DNA from: Glaciecola sp. 33A | GTDB lineage: Bacteria > Pseudomonadota > Gammaproteobacteria > Enterobacterales > Alteromonadaceae | Assembly: GCF_002836745.1 (NCBI RefSeq) | Contig: NZ_PJAR01000044.1 | Coordinates: 62,001-126,000 of the forward strand | DNA length: 64,000 nt | Reading direction: 5' to 3' | Shown: in pieces, positions 56,958 through 64,000 of the stretch | Numbering within the stretch: position 1 is the stretch's first letter | Layout of the letters: every line of letters starts with the position of its first letter | Translations under genes and position numbers: made by a program | Notes under the pieces: model-generated | The model's input: only the letters and a program-made list of their open reading frames with translations | What the model was told of the DNA's origin: nothing | The model's database searches: none

Positions 56958-58091
56958 ATGGAAAAGTTATTAATTCTTTGGGATAGCACATCAATTCCAC
57001 ATTTTGAACTGGGTCAAATAGTGATGATGCTAGTTGGTTTTGGTTTACTCTATTTAGCCATTGTGCGCAAATTTGAGCCACTTTTACTGCTGCCTATAGG
57101 TTTTGGTGCCCTTCTGACCAACATACCTCTAGCTGGCTTTAGTGAAGCGGGTGGGTTGTTGCATTATATTTACTACGTTGGTGTTGATACGGGCGTATTT
57201 CCACTGCTCATTTTTATGGGTGTTGGCGCGATGACCGATTTCAGCGCACTGATCGCTAATCCTCGTATGCTTTTGCTTGGGGCGGCGGCTCAATTTGGTA
57301 TATTTGCAACTTTGTTTGGTGCCATCCTATTGAACGGCTTGCCTTGGTTCGATTTTAGCATGCAGGATGCATCAGCAATCGCCATTATTGGCGGTGCCGA
57401 TGGGCCGACCGCCATATTTTTGGCATCCAAGTTAGCCCCTGAACTGTTGGGCGCTATTGCCGTTGCCGCCTATTCCTACATGGCCTTAGTACCGATCATT
57501 CAACCGCCCATTATGAGAGCCTTAACAACGCCTGAAGAGCGCAAGTTGCCTATGGCTCAACTGCGCGTTGTGTCAAAGAAAGAAAAGATCCTATTCCCGT
57601 TAGCTGTATTGGTCTTAACCCTAATATTTTTACCCGCAGCAACCCCCTTGGTTGGTATGTTCTGCTTTGGTAACTTGCTTAAAGAATGTGGGGTCGTGGA
57701 TCGCTTAAGTTATACAGCTCAAAACGAATTGATCAATATAGTAACCATATTCCTTGGTCTGGGTGTCGGTTCCAAACTCAGTGCCGATAAATTTTTGACG
57801 GTTGAAACGCTGGGTATTTTAGCGCTAGGTGCGGTTGCGTTTTCAATCGGCACCGCAACGGGTGTATTGATGGCAAAACTAATGAACAAGTTAAGCAAGG
57901 ACAATATTAACCCGCTAATCGGTGCTGCAGGTGTTTCTGCTGTTCCTATGGCGGCGCGAGTAGTAAATAAAGTTGGGCTTGAATCCAATCCACATAACTT
58001 CCTGCTGATGCATGCCATGGGGCCGAATGTTGCCGGCGTATTGGGGTCGGCGGTTGCCGCGGGGATATTGTTGGCGTTGGTTGGGCCTTGA
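56958..58091 (+). CDS. oadB: Sodium-pumping oxaloacetate decarboxylase beta subunit OadB
   Basis: OadB decarboxylates carboxybiotin and exports sodium. The 377-residue membrane protein has about nine hydrophobic segments and the family motifs [34 protein letters not shown] (with the ion-binding Asp) and [19 protein letters not shown] use ATG 56958, since an upstream in-frame ATG would lie within oadA. Length fits the shorter OadB forms. Confidence 0.94.
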   Translation: MEKLLILWDSTSIPHFELGQIVMMLVGFGLLYLAIVRKFEPLLLLPIGFGALLTNIPLAGFSEAGGLLHYIYYVGVDTGVFPLLIFMGVGAMTDFSALIANPRMLLLGAAAQFGIFATLFGAILLNGLPWFDFSMQDASAIAIIGGADGPTAIFLASKLAPELLGAIAVAAYSYMALVPIIQPPIMRALTTPEERKLPMAQLRVVSKKEKILFPLAVLVLTLIFLPAATPLVGMFCFGNLLKECGVVDRLSYTAQNELINIVTIFLGLGVGSKLSADKFLTVETLGILALGAVAFSIGTATGVLMAKLMNKLSKDNINPLIGAAGVSAVPMAARVVNKVGLESNPHNFLLMHAMGPNVAGVLGSAVAAGILLALVGP

Positions 58092-58246
58092 GCCAATCAA
58101 AGAAGATATTAATTGATTTTGTTAGCTAACCTTTACATTAAGCTTTTAGTGCTGCACTGATGTTAACTTCCCCTTCCCCTATACAAGTACTTTACGCTAA
58201 TCATAATTGCGCGATGGTGCAGATTAGAACTAATTAAAATTCGTTG

Positions 58247-58263
58247 TTGGAACAACTCTTGCT
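58247..58263 (+). promoter_or_regulatory. Probable sigma-54 promoter of the usher-like operon
   Basis: TTGGAACAACTCTTGCT has GG at 58249-58250 and GC at 58261-58262, exactly ten bases apart, with a good TTGCT -12 element; the -24 element differs from TTGGCAC at one base. It lies 44 bases before the usher-like gene, the same distance as for the flagellar promoters. Confidence 0.68.
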
Positions 58264-58306
58264 TTATTTTTAGCACTCCAGGTTAAAATATACCAAGTAG
58301 GCAAAA

Positions 58307-61273
58307 ATGAAAGTGAGAACTTTCAAGCAAGTTTTCATTACAATAATGCTACTGTTGAGCGCAATCGCTTTGGCTAATTCTGCTCTGGGTGCGTTTCAGG
58401 ATGACGATGTATCTCCTTTGTTGGCTGTCGCTAAACCCAAACAAGATCAACAGCTTTTTCGTTATGAAGAGGGAGAAGAACTGATTTTTACGGTTGTCAT
58501 TGATAAATATATCTTGGGTGAGCTAGTAGGCGTTACAACTAAAGATGGTGTCGCATTTGACTTAGAAAACTATATTGACGTTCTTGATTTCCCTATCGCT
58601 AAAGTCAATGAGCGTGTTTACGAGGGTTGGTTCATTAATGAAGATAATACGTTTCGACTAGATCTTAATGACATCATCGAACGCTCATTGAACAACGTTA
58701 CAGTCAAAGATAATGCCTATTCGTTGGAACAGGGGAAATACGTTTTTGTTGATGACATTCTCTATATAAATCACGAAATCCTAACATCGATTTTCGGTGT
58801 GAAGCATAAAATCAACTATTCGGCTCTTGAGATTTTTTTAATATCAACAGAACCCTTGCCGCTCGAAGCTAGGTTGAAACGAGAAAAACAAAATCTGCGT
58901 CGTGCAGGTTTTAATAAACCGAGGCATCCGGAATTATATCGAGGTTATGAGCTCTTATCACCGCAAGTTTTTGACTTTTTAGCGTCGTCAAACTATCGAG
59001 AATCTAGTGACAACTTTAATTATAATTATAGTTTACTTGGTTCTCGTGACATTGCCCTAGTACATGCTGATTATTATATAGACGGCAGTGATAATGATTT
59101 ACTCAATAGAGCGCGCCTTAAATTATCTAAGCAGTCTGTGACCGGAGGGTTACTCGGGTTTATGAATGCTACCAGCGTCGAAGTGGGCGATGTGCGCCCA
59201 TACCGCCAAGCTTTTGGTCAAACTGAACAGGAATCTCGGGGTATAAGGATAACCAATTCGAGCCCTAGTAATGCTCTGGATAATGAAAAATTAACATTGC
59301 AGGGACCTATTCAGGCTGGTTGGGATGCCGAGTTATACCGCAATGGTGTTCTAATCGACCGACAATTTGACATTTCAGTGGGGCAGTATGAATTCATCGA
59401 TATTCAATTGATTTTTGGTATTAATGAATTTGAGATCGTCTTATATGGGCCTCAGGGCCAAAAAGTGACTGAAAAAGTCACGAAAGCAGTCGACCAAAAA
59501 CTGTTATCAGGTGATAGTTTAACTTATGACATATCATTCAATCAGATAAACGAATCACTGCTTGGTATTGGTGATTTTGGAACGGAAGAAGGGTTCGCTT
59601 TTTCTGGTGGTGTTAGGCAAAACCTTATGGGAGCGCTATCAGTAAATGCAGGTATTCTTACTCAATTTGGTGTGGAGAATGACCGCAACGAAATTAATCT
59701 AGGAATCGATACAATTCTGTTTAACCGCGCCTATCTGTCTGCCAACACCCGCTTTGATGATGAAAATAATAGAACACTGAATGTAGACGCACGAACTCAG
59801 ATGTTTAATCAATCTTTATCTTTGAGGTTGTCAAGCTCAACTAATAGTCAAAATAATTTTGGGGACTTAAATAGAGCAATAGCAAGTCTAGCAGGCGGTT
59901 TCTCTTTGGGTAGTGGTATCGGTTTTTCCTATGAGAATGTCGCTGATTTATCAGAGCAAGATGATACAGAAACGCTGCGTTTCATCAACAGGCTAGGATT
60001 AAGTTATAACAAATTTAGAATTTTTCACAATTTAGAAAACTCTAGGGTCACAGACCCTTTAAATTTCACTACCAACGAATATTTAGGTATCTTAAGTATT
60101 GATTCTTCTTTGGGAGGCATAAATGCAAGGTTATCCGCAACATATGGGCTTGAGAATAATGAATACCAGGCATTAACGTATCAGGGAAACCTTGCGTGGA
60201 ATATAACGAATAATATTAAAAGTAGACTCAACGTTGTTCACGAGGTTAAATCCAAAGTAAATCGTTCTAATCTGCAATTCGGGTGGGTAAACGACAGATT
60301 CAATTTATCTTCAAACTTTGGTTACTCAGATGATCTTGGCTGGGATGTGGGCGTTTCAGCCCGATTTAGTTTTGTTGGACAAAATTCAGAATATGACAGC
60401 ATTTATAATACCGAAACGGCGTCTACTCAAAGAGGTACTTTAGCGGTTAGAGTATTCGAAGATATTAACGTAAATGGAAGATATGATGAAGGTGAGCCTC
60501 TTATTAAAAACGCAATGGTTTTAGCGTCACAAACGTTTTCTCGAGGTGTTACAAATGAGAAAGGAATTGCAGTTTTAGACGGTATCCCGGATCAAAGAGC
60601 AACAGATGTTGTGATAGATACAGACACCTTACCTGATCCATTCATGGTTCCTTTAGTCCCCGGTGTTTCGATTACATTTAGAAAAGGTCTGGTCGACAAA
60701 CTTGATTATCCTATTTCAAGGAGCGCTGAAATTGAGGGGATGGTTTACCTTTCAAAAGAAGGCGTAATGTCGGCAGGTAAAAATATCCCCGTACTATTAA
60801 AAAATGCGAGAGGACGAATTATCAAAGCTGTTGAAACTGAATTTGATGGATATTATGTTTTTGATAAAGTAATTCCGGGTAACTACGTGATTGAAATTCC
60901 GAGGTCAGTTATTAACCATGAAGACGTGCATGACTTTAAATCAATACGCATAAAAACGACGCTTGAATCTGCACTCATCAGTGGCATCGATATTACCCTT
61001 GAGCAAAAAACCTATCAAACAATTTTTGCTGCAACTCATGGTATATATTCTAATTTAAGAATGCTTGAGGTCGCAAAACGGTTACTGCAATTCAAATTAT
61101 TAAAGACAGCACCAACGTTTTTTTACGTAAAATCAAAAACACTTGATGGTTATATTCTGATTAGTTTTTATGCTGACCAACAAGCTGAAGTAGTCAGTCA
61201 GTGTGAATTGTTTTTGCAAAAAAAGCTGAATTGCACTGTCGAATTAATCGATATTCCTTACATCAAGAACTAG
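58307..61273 (+). CDS. Usher-like outer-membrane protein with C-terminal repeat and SPOR-like domains
   Basis: This 988-residue protein starts with a signal peptide (about 1-29). A region near 335-385 (WDAELYRNGVLIDRQF, GQYEFIDIQLIFGINEFEIVLYGPQGQ) resembles the plug-flanking part of non-classical fimbrial ushers. Residues about 420-690 alternate polar and hydrophobic strands as in a beta-barrel (for example FAFSGGVRQNLMGALSVNAG). Then come an SdrB/Cna-B-like segment (RVFEDINVNGRYDEGEPLI, about 708-726), a regulatory-like beta-sandwich (FDGYYVFDKVIPGNYVIEIP) and a final stretch (about 902-987) with the strand-helix-strand-strand-helix-strand order of SPOR domains. The PapD-like chaperone and DUF4402 subunits downstream support a secretion/assembly role. 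It is not a standard FimD; exact family is uncertain. Confidence 0.7.
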   Translation: MKVRTFKQVFITIMLLLSAIALANSALGAFQDDDVSPLLAVAKPKQDQQLFRYEEGEELIFTVVIDKYILGELVGVTTKDGVAFDLENYIDVLDFPIAKVNERVYEGWFINEDNTFRLDLNDIIERSLNNVTVKDNAYSLEQGKYVFVDDILYINHEILTSIFGVKHKINYSALEIFLISTEPLPLEARLKREKQNLRRAGFNKPRHPELYRGYELLSPQVFDFLASSNYRESSDNFNYNYSLLGSRDIALVHADYYIDGSDNDLLNRARLKLSKQSVTGGLLGFMNATSVEVGDVRPYRQAFGQTEQESRGIRITNSSPSNALDNEKLTLQGPIQAGWDAELYRNGVLIDRQFDISVGQYEFIDIQLIFGINEFEIVLYGPQGQKVTEKVTKAVDQKLLSGDSLTYDISFNQINESLLGIGDFGTEEGFAFSGGVRQNLMGALSVNAGILTQFGVENDRNEINLGIDTILFNRAYLSANTRFDDENNRTLNVDARTQMFNQSLSLRLSSSTNSQNNFGDLNRAIASLAGGFSLGSGIGFSYENVADLSEQDDTETLRFINRLGLSYNKFRIFHNLENSRVTDPLNFTTNEYLGILSIDSSLGGINARLSATYGLENNEYQALTYQGNLAWNITNNIKSRLNVVHEVKSKVNRSNLQFGWVNDRFNLSSNFGYSDDLGWDVGVSARFSFVGQNSEYDSIYNTETASTQRGTLAVRVFEDINVNGRYDEGEPLIKNAMVLASQTFSRGVTNEKGIAVLDGIPDQRATDVVIDTDTLPDPFMVPLVPGVSITFRKGLVDKLDYPISRSAEIEGMVYLSKEGVMSAGKNIPVLLKNARGRIIKAVETEFDGYYVFDKVIPGNYVIEIPRSVINHEDVHDFKSIRIKTTLESALISGIDITLEQKTYQTIFAATHGIYSNLRMLEVAKRLLQFKLLKTAPTFFYVKSKTLDGYILISFYADQQAEVVSQCELFLQKKLNCTVELIDIPYIKN

Positions 61274-61337
61274 TGGCACGTTCTATGCTGGTAAGTAAGT
61301 AATCGTATTAAATTATAAATTGTATTGGACGTTTATT

Positions 61338-62324
61338 ATGTATAAGAACCTGATCAAAACTACCTTTAGAATAAGCAAGACCGGACTGTTAGTCGGTTTT
61401 CTTTTTGTTTCGACAGGCTGCAGTTTGCTTCCTGATGCGTTGACATTTGGTGACAATAAATTGACTGACGAGAATAGTAAATCGATGCGCAGTGAAAGTC
61501 GTCAAAAAGTGGGCACAGAAAAAGCCGTACAGCTAACAAGAGAGTTGGAATCAGCGGTTAAAGAATGGGAAACATTAAAGCCATCTATAAATCGACTGGT
61601 CAATTTAGAGAATGATTTGGAGTATCTGCTCGTTCAATTGAGTGACACAAATTCAACTCCGATGTTAGCGTTGTCGGAGTCAACAATATCAGCTGACCTC
61701 GATACAGCAGCTCCCACTATTGAGCTAGCCAAAGCAGTTCCGTTACTCGATCTAAAACCTACTCAAACAGCTCCGAGAGGAGCGTCACCAGCGCTGGTGT
61801 CTCCAAATGCAAATAGAACTCAGTTTAGAAGCCCCGAGCGGGCAACGAATACATTACAAACTCAAAATGTAGCAATGCATAAGTTTTCTAGTGACGCTGG
61901 TCCAAACATTATTCAAAATGTGACTACAAGAACGGTTCAACCAGGCCAAACAGGCAAATTCAGCTCGAGCGATAACAATATAAATTCAAGTGGCAATAAA
62001 TTTTCTTCGATTACGGGTGGATGTCATCGAGAAACCTCTGACACTTTGATCTCAAAAAAGGGCAGTGAAATTGCGATTCACCTAGCCTCATTTAAATCAG
62101 AAGCACTGGCGGAAAAATCATTAACCGAGTTTGAACAGAAACATCGAGAAATTTCTTGCAATAAAAATCCGATTATTAAAAAAGTACTGGTCAAAAACGT
62201 AACATATCACAGCGTTCGGCTTGGTCCTTACGACAATAGGAATGATGCAGAAGCAGCTTGCCGCTCAGTGCTAACATTTCAAAGTTATTGTGCGCTGACA
62301 GATTATGATGGAGTGGTTCTTTAA
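61338..62324 (+). CDS. SPOR-domain lipoprotein of the usher-like operon
   Basis: The 328-residue product has a lipoprotein signal (LLVGFLFVSTGCSLLP) with Cys at the expected place, a short coiled-coil (RELESAVKEWETLKPSINRLVNLENDLEYLL), a Ser/Thr/Asn/Gln-rich flexible middle and a C-terminal SPOR-type domain (IAIHLASFKSEALAEKSL, YHSVRLGPYDNRNDAEAACRS). SPOR domains bind peptidoglycan, so it may tether the surface apparatus to the wall. I use ATG 61338, as the only earlier start is a TTG at 61320. It lies 64 bases after the usher-like gene and two bases before the next gene. Confidence 0.78.
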   Translation: MYKNLIKTTFRISKTGLLVGFLFVSTGCSLLPDALTFGDNKLTDENSKSMRSESRQKVGTEKAVQLTRELESAVKEWETLKPSINRLVNLENDLEYLLVQLSDTNSTPMLALSESTISADLDTAAPTIELAKAVPLLDLKPTQTAPRGASPALVSPNANRTQFRSPERATNTLQTQNVAMHKFSSDAGPNIIQNVTTRTVQPGQTGKFSSSDNNINSSGNKFSSITGGCHRETSDTLISKKGSEIAIHLASFKSEALAEKSLTEFEQKHREISCNKNPIIKKVLVKNVTYHSVRLGPYDNRNDAEAACRSVLTFQSYCALTDYDGVVL

Positions 62325-62326
62325 AT

Positions 62327-62812
62327 ATGCAAAAAATAACGAAAAATTATCTAATAATAATGCCTATTGCTTTGTTTAGTCTCTTATCTATTAGTAATCA
62401 TTCTTGGGCAGACATAGTCCCAGTGCAATTATTAAATTTTGGTAGTATTGCAATTGCAAATAATTCAACACCTCAAACAGTGACTGTTGACGAATTTGAT
62501 AATGTAAATTCGAGTTCTGGAATACGAATTATTGTTAGCGGTCAGCCCGCAATATATCAACTAACAGATTTAGTGCCCAATACAACATTTACAGTTGATG
62601 TTGATGTTGTCAATGTATCAATGAACCCGGGTGAACCCTCATTAGAATTTTTTGATTTGGAAATATTACGAGTTCGCAATACAGTACTTTCAGATAATCT
62701 TGGTCAAGCAACACTCTCTTTCGGCGGGAGAATTACAACTTCAGGTTCAAATGGGTTGGAATTTGCTAATGCTACTTTTCGATCCAACATCCGCATTACA
62801 GTTAATAACTAA
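62327..62812 (+). CDS. DUF4402 family secreted protein, candidate pilus/fibre subunit
   Basis: The 161-residue product has a signal peptide (ending NHSWA) and a DUF4402-type beta domain: VQLLNFGSIAIANN near the mature start, RIIVSGQPAIYQLTDLVPN, and a C-terminal LSFGGRITTSGSNGLEF followed by FRSNIRITVNN. It has no membrane segment beyond the signal. Next to a PapD-like chaperone and an usher-like protein it is best explained as an exported structural subunit or tip adaptor. DUF4402 has no settled function that I know. It starts two bases after the lipoprotein gene. Confidence 0.78.
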   Translation: MQKITKNYLIIMPIALFSLLSISNHSWADIVPVQLLNFGSIAIANNSTPQTVTVDEFDNVNSSSGIRIIVSGQPAIYQLTDLVPNTTFTVDVDVVNVSMNPGEPSLEFFDLEILRVRNTVLSDNLGQATLSFGGRITTSGSNGLEFANATFRSNIRITVNN

Positions 62813-62827
62813 TTAGTAGAGAAAAAA

Positions 62828-63652
62828 ATGAAAACCTTAAAAAGCTTTACCGCATCTATATTATTTTTGGGCATGGTGGCGAATGCTTGGGCATCGCTGT
62901 TAGTAACGCCAACCAGAGTAACCTTTGATGCTCGCGATAGAGTTCATGAAATTACACTGGTTAATACGTCTGACGAACCTAGACAATACAAGTTGGAATG
63001 GGTGCAAAATACTCAAAATGAAAATAATCAGTACACTAGATTAACGGATACTGAGATTGAAAATTTTGATATTGCGTCACCGTATATTAGATTTTCACCT
63101 CGTCGAGTTACATTAAAGGCAAAAGAATCTCAAAAAATAAAGTTACTCGCAAGGCGTAAATCGGATATGTCAGCACCAGAATACCGCTCACATTTGCGAT
63201 TTACCGCTCTTCCTCCTGAATTGTTTGATCCTGATGAGGAAGGCACTGCAAATGGACTACAGTTGAAATTAAATCTTATGCTTAGCTACACCATACCTGT
63301 TGTGCTTAGAAATGAAGCACCTAATGTGGAGGTTGATATAGTAGACATAACATTCGAGCCATTGACTGCTAATAATAAATCTGCTGACGTAACTGTTTTA
63401 GTATCGAGAAAAGGGAATGTTAGTTTGTATGGAAATATGACGCTGTTGCACAGAGCCACATCAAACGATGAATTTGAGCCTGTTGGGTTCACGAATGGTG
63501 TTAACGTCTTTCATGAACGTGACCGCAATACGATTACTATTCCTTGGACTGAAAAACCATACGTTGCCGGTGGACAAATAAAGGTAGTATTTGAGGGTGC
63601 AAAGGAAATGGCAGGAGCATTTTCCATAGATAGGATAGTTGACTTAAATTAG
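62828..63652 (+). CDS. PapD-like periplasmic fimbrial chaperone
   Basis: The 274-residue product has a signal peptide (ending NAWA) and an N-terminal PapD-like domain: SLLVTPTRVTFDARDRVHEITLVNTSDEPRQYKLEW, then YIRFSPRRVTLKAKESQKIKLLARRK, corresponding to the G1-strand region and the conserved basic residues that hold the subunit C-terminus. A second beta domain follows. It would fold and deliver the DUF4402 subunits to the usher-like protein. The long A1/B1 region resembles archaic or non-classical chaperones more than FimC, but this is a judgement by eye. Confidence 0.82.
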   Translation: MKTLKSFTASILFLGMVANAWASLLVTPTRVTFDARDRVHEITLVNTSDEPRQYKLEWVQNTQNENNQYTRLTDTEIENFDIASPYIRFSPRRVTLKAKESQKIKLLARRKSDMSAPEYRSHLRFTALPPELFDPDEEGTANGLQLKLNLMLSYTIPVVLRNEAPNVEVDIVDITFEPLTANNKSADVTVLVSRKGNVSLYGNMTLLHRATSNDEFEPVGFTNGVNVFHERDRNTITIPWTEKPYVAGGQIKVVFEGAKEMAGAFSIDRIVDLN

Positions 63653-63834
63653 TTGCGTTAACGAATACGAGACAAATCCGTAAAAACAGTTAAAGGTTGA
63701 GTGAGACACGTCGATAACTAAATTGGAAGCAAGATTTACTCTCTTAATTGAGGACACAATTCTTGCAATAGACTCAGTCGTCGCAAACAAATTGCTTACG
63801 ATGGCGTATATTTACAAAAGGTTTGGAGATATCC

Positions 63835-64000
63835 ATGTTTAAACGCAATCACATAAATGTCGCTATCGCGGCGACAGCTTTACTAGCATCTTCTGCAGCT
63901 TTTGCAGAAACAGTAACTTCTACAGCTACAGTAACTGTGCAAAATGCATTTACATTAGCTGAAGTTGTTCCTTTAAATTTTGGTTCACTTAGAGTAACTC
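63835..64000 (+). CDS. Second DUF4402-like secreted subunit (3' end outside window)
   Basis: The frame opens at ATG 63835 after GGAG with a six-base spacer and runs off the right edge. The first 55 residues show a signal peptide (MFKRNHINVAIAATALLASSAAFA) and the mature start ETVTSTATVTVQNAFTLAEVVPLNFGSLRVT. The VPLNFGSL segment matches VQLLNFGSI in the upstream DUF4402 protein, so it is probably the major fibre subunit. The 182-base gap before it suggests separate or boosted expression. The rest of the gene must be seen to confirm. Confidence 0.68.
   Translation, partial: MFKRNHINVAIAATALLASSAAFAETVTSTATVTVQNAFTLAEVVPLNFGSLRVT

Noticed and set aside
58092-58306. Riboswitch (c-di-GMP type) in the leader of the usher-like gene
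   Set aside because: I could not find the conserved core of known c-di-GMP riboswitches, and the sigma-54 promoter leaves too short a leader.
63752-63766. Sigma-54 promoter before the second DUF4402-like gene
   Set aside because: GG and GC are eleven bases apart rather than ten, which sigma-54 does not normally tolerate.

Overview
The window comes from a motile, marine-type gammaproteobacterium, most likely in the Alteromonadales (Alteromonas/Glaciecola/Colwellia relatives). The evidence is a polar-flagellum cluster in the same order as Vibrio and Shewanella, a ParC/ParP chemotaxis-array module, a large TonB-dependent receptor next to secreted peptidases, a sodium-pumping oxaloacetate decarboxylase and moderate AT-richness. 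Assignment rests on gene order and protein motifs only; no rRNA is present.

Bases 1-34250 hold the flagellar and chemotaxis locus, all on the + strand. A truncated GNAT acetyltransferase and a possible flagellin scrap are followed by flrA, then flrBC, fliEFGHIJ, fliK-L-M-N-O-P-Q-R-flhB, a membrane diguanylate cyclase, flhA-flhF-flhG-fliA, cheY-cheZ-cheA-cheB, parC-parP, cheW and a DUF2802 gene. GG-N10-GC (sigma-54) promoters stand before flrB, fliE and fliK, and a near match stands before flhA. This fits the scheme in which FlrA with sigma-54 turns on flrBC, FlrC turns on basal-body and export genes, and FliA takes over late genes. FlrA keeps an LFRS motif known from c-di-GMP binding in FleQ, and the embedded GGDEF protein could supply that signal.

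Bases 34800-40000 form a methionine block: six perfect copies of a 14-bp tandem repeat, a tandem MetJ operator, metA, and methionine synthase split into two adjacent genes exactly at a domain boundary. A DUF938 methyltransferase follows. Bases 40899-50189 are on the - strand: an S9 peptidase, a TonB-dependent receptor, an M13 lipoprotein metallopeptidase (together a plausible peptide-use module) and a FemAB-like DUF482 protein.

Bases 50227-54577 carry recX (without recA beside it), alaS, csrA, tRNA-Ser(GCT) and two identical tRNA-Arg(ACG) genes ending in a strong terminator. Bases 54877-58091 encode the OadGAB sodium pump.

Bases 58247-64000 hold the least familiar part: a probable operon for a non-classical chaperone-usher-like surface structure. 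It has a 988-residue usher-like outer-membrane protein, a SPOR-domain lipoprotein, a DUF4402 subunit, a PapD-like chaperone and the start of a second DUF4402-like subunit. A well-formed sigma-54 promoter lies just upstream, which could tie this surface organelle to the same regulatory layer as the flagellum. This is the best candidate for an undescribed system in the window.
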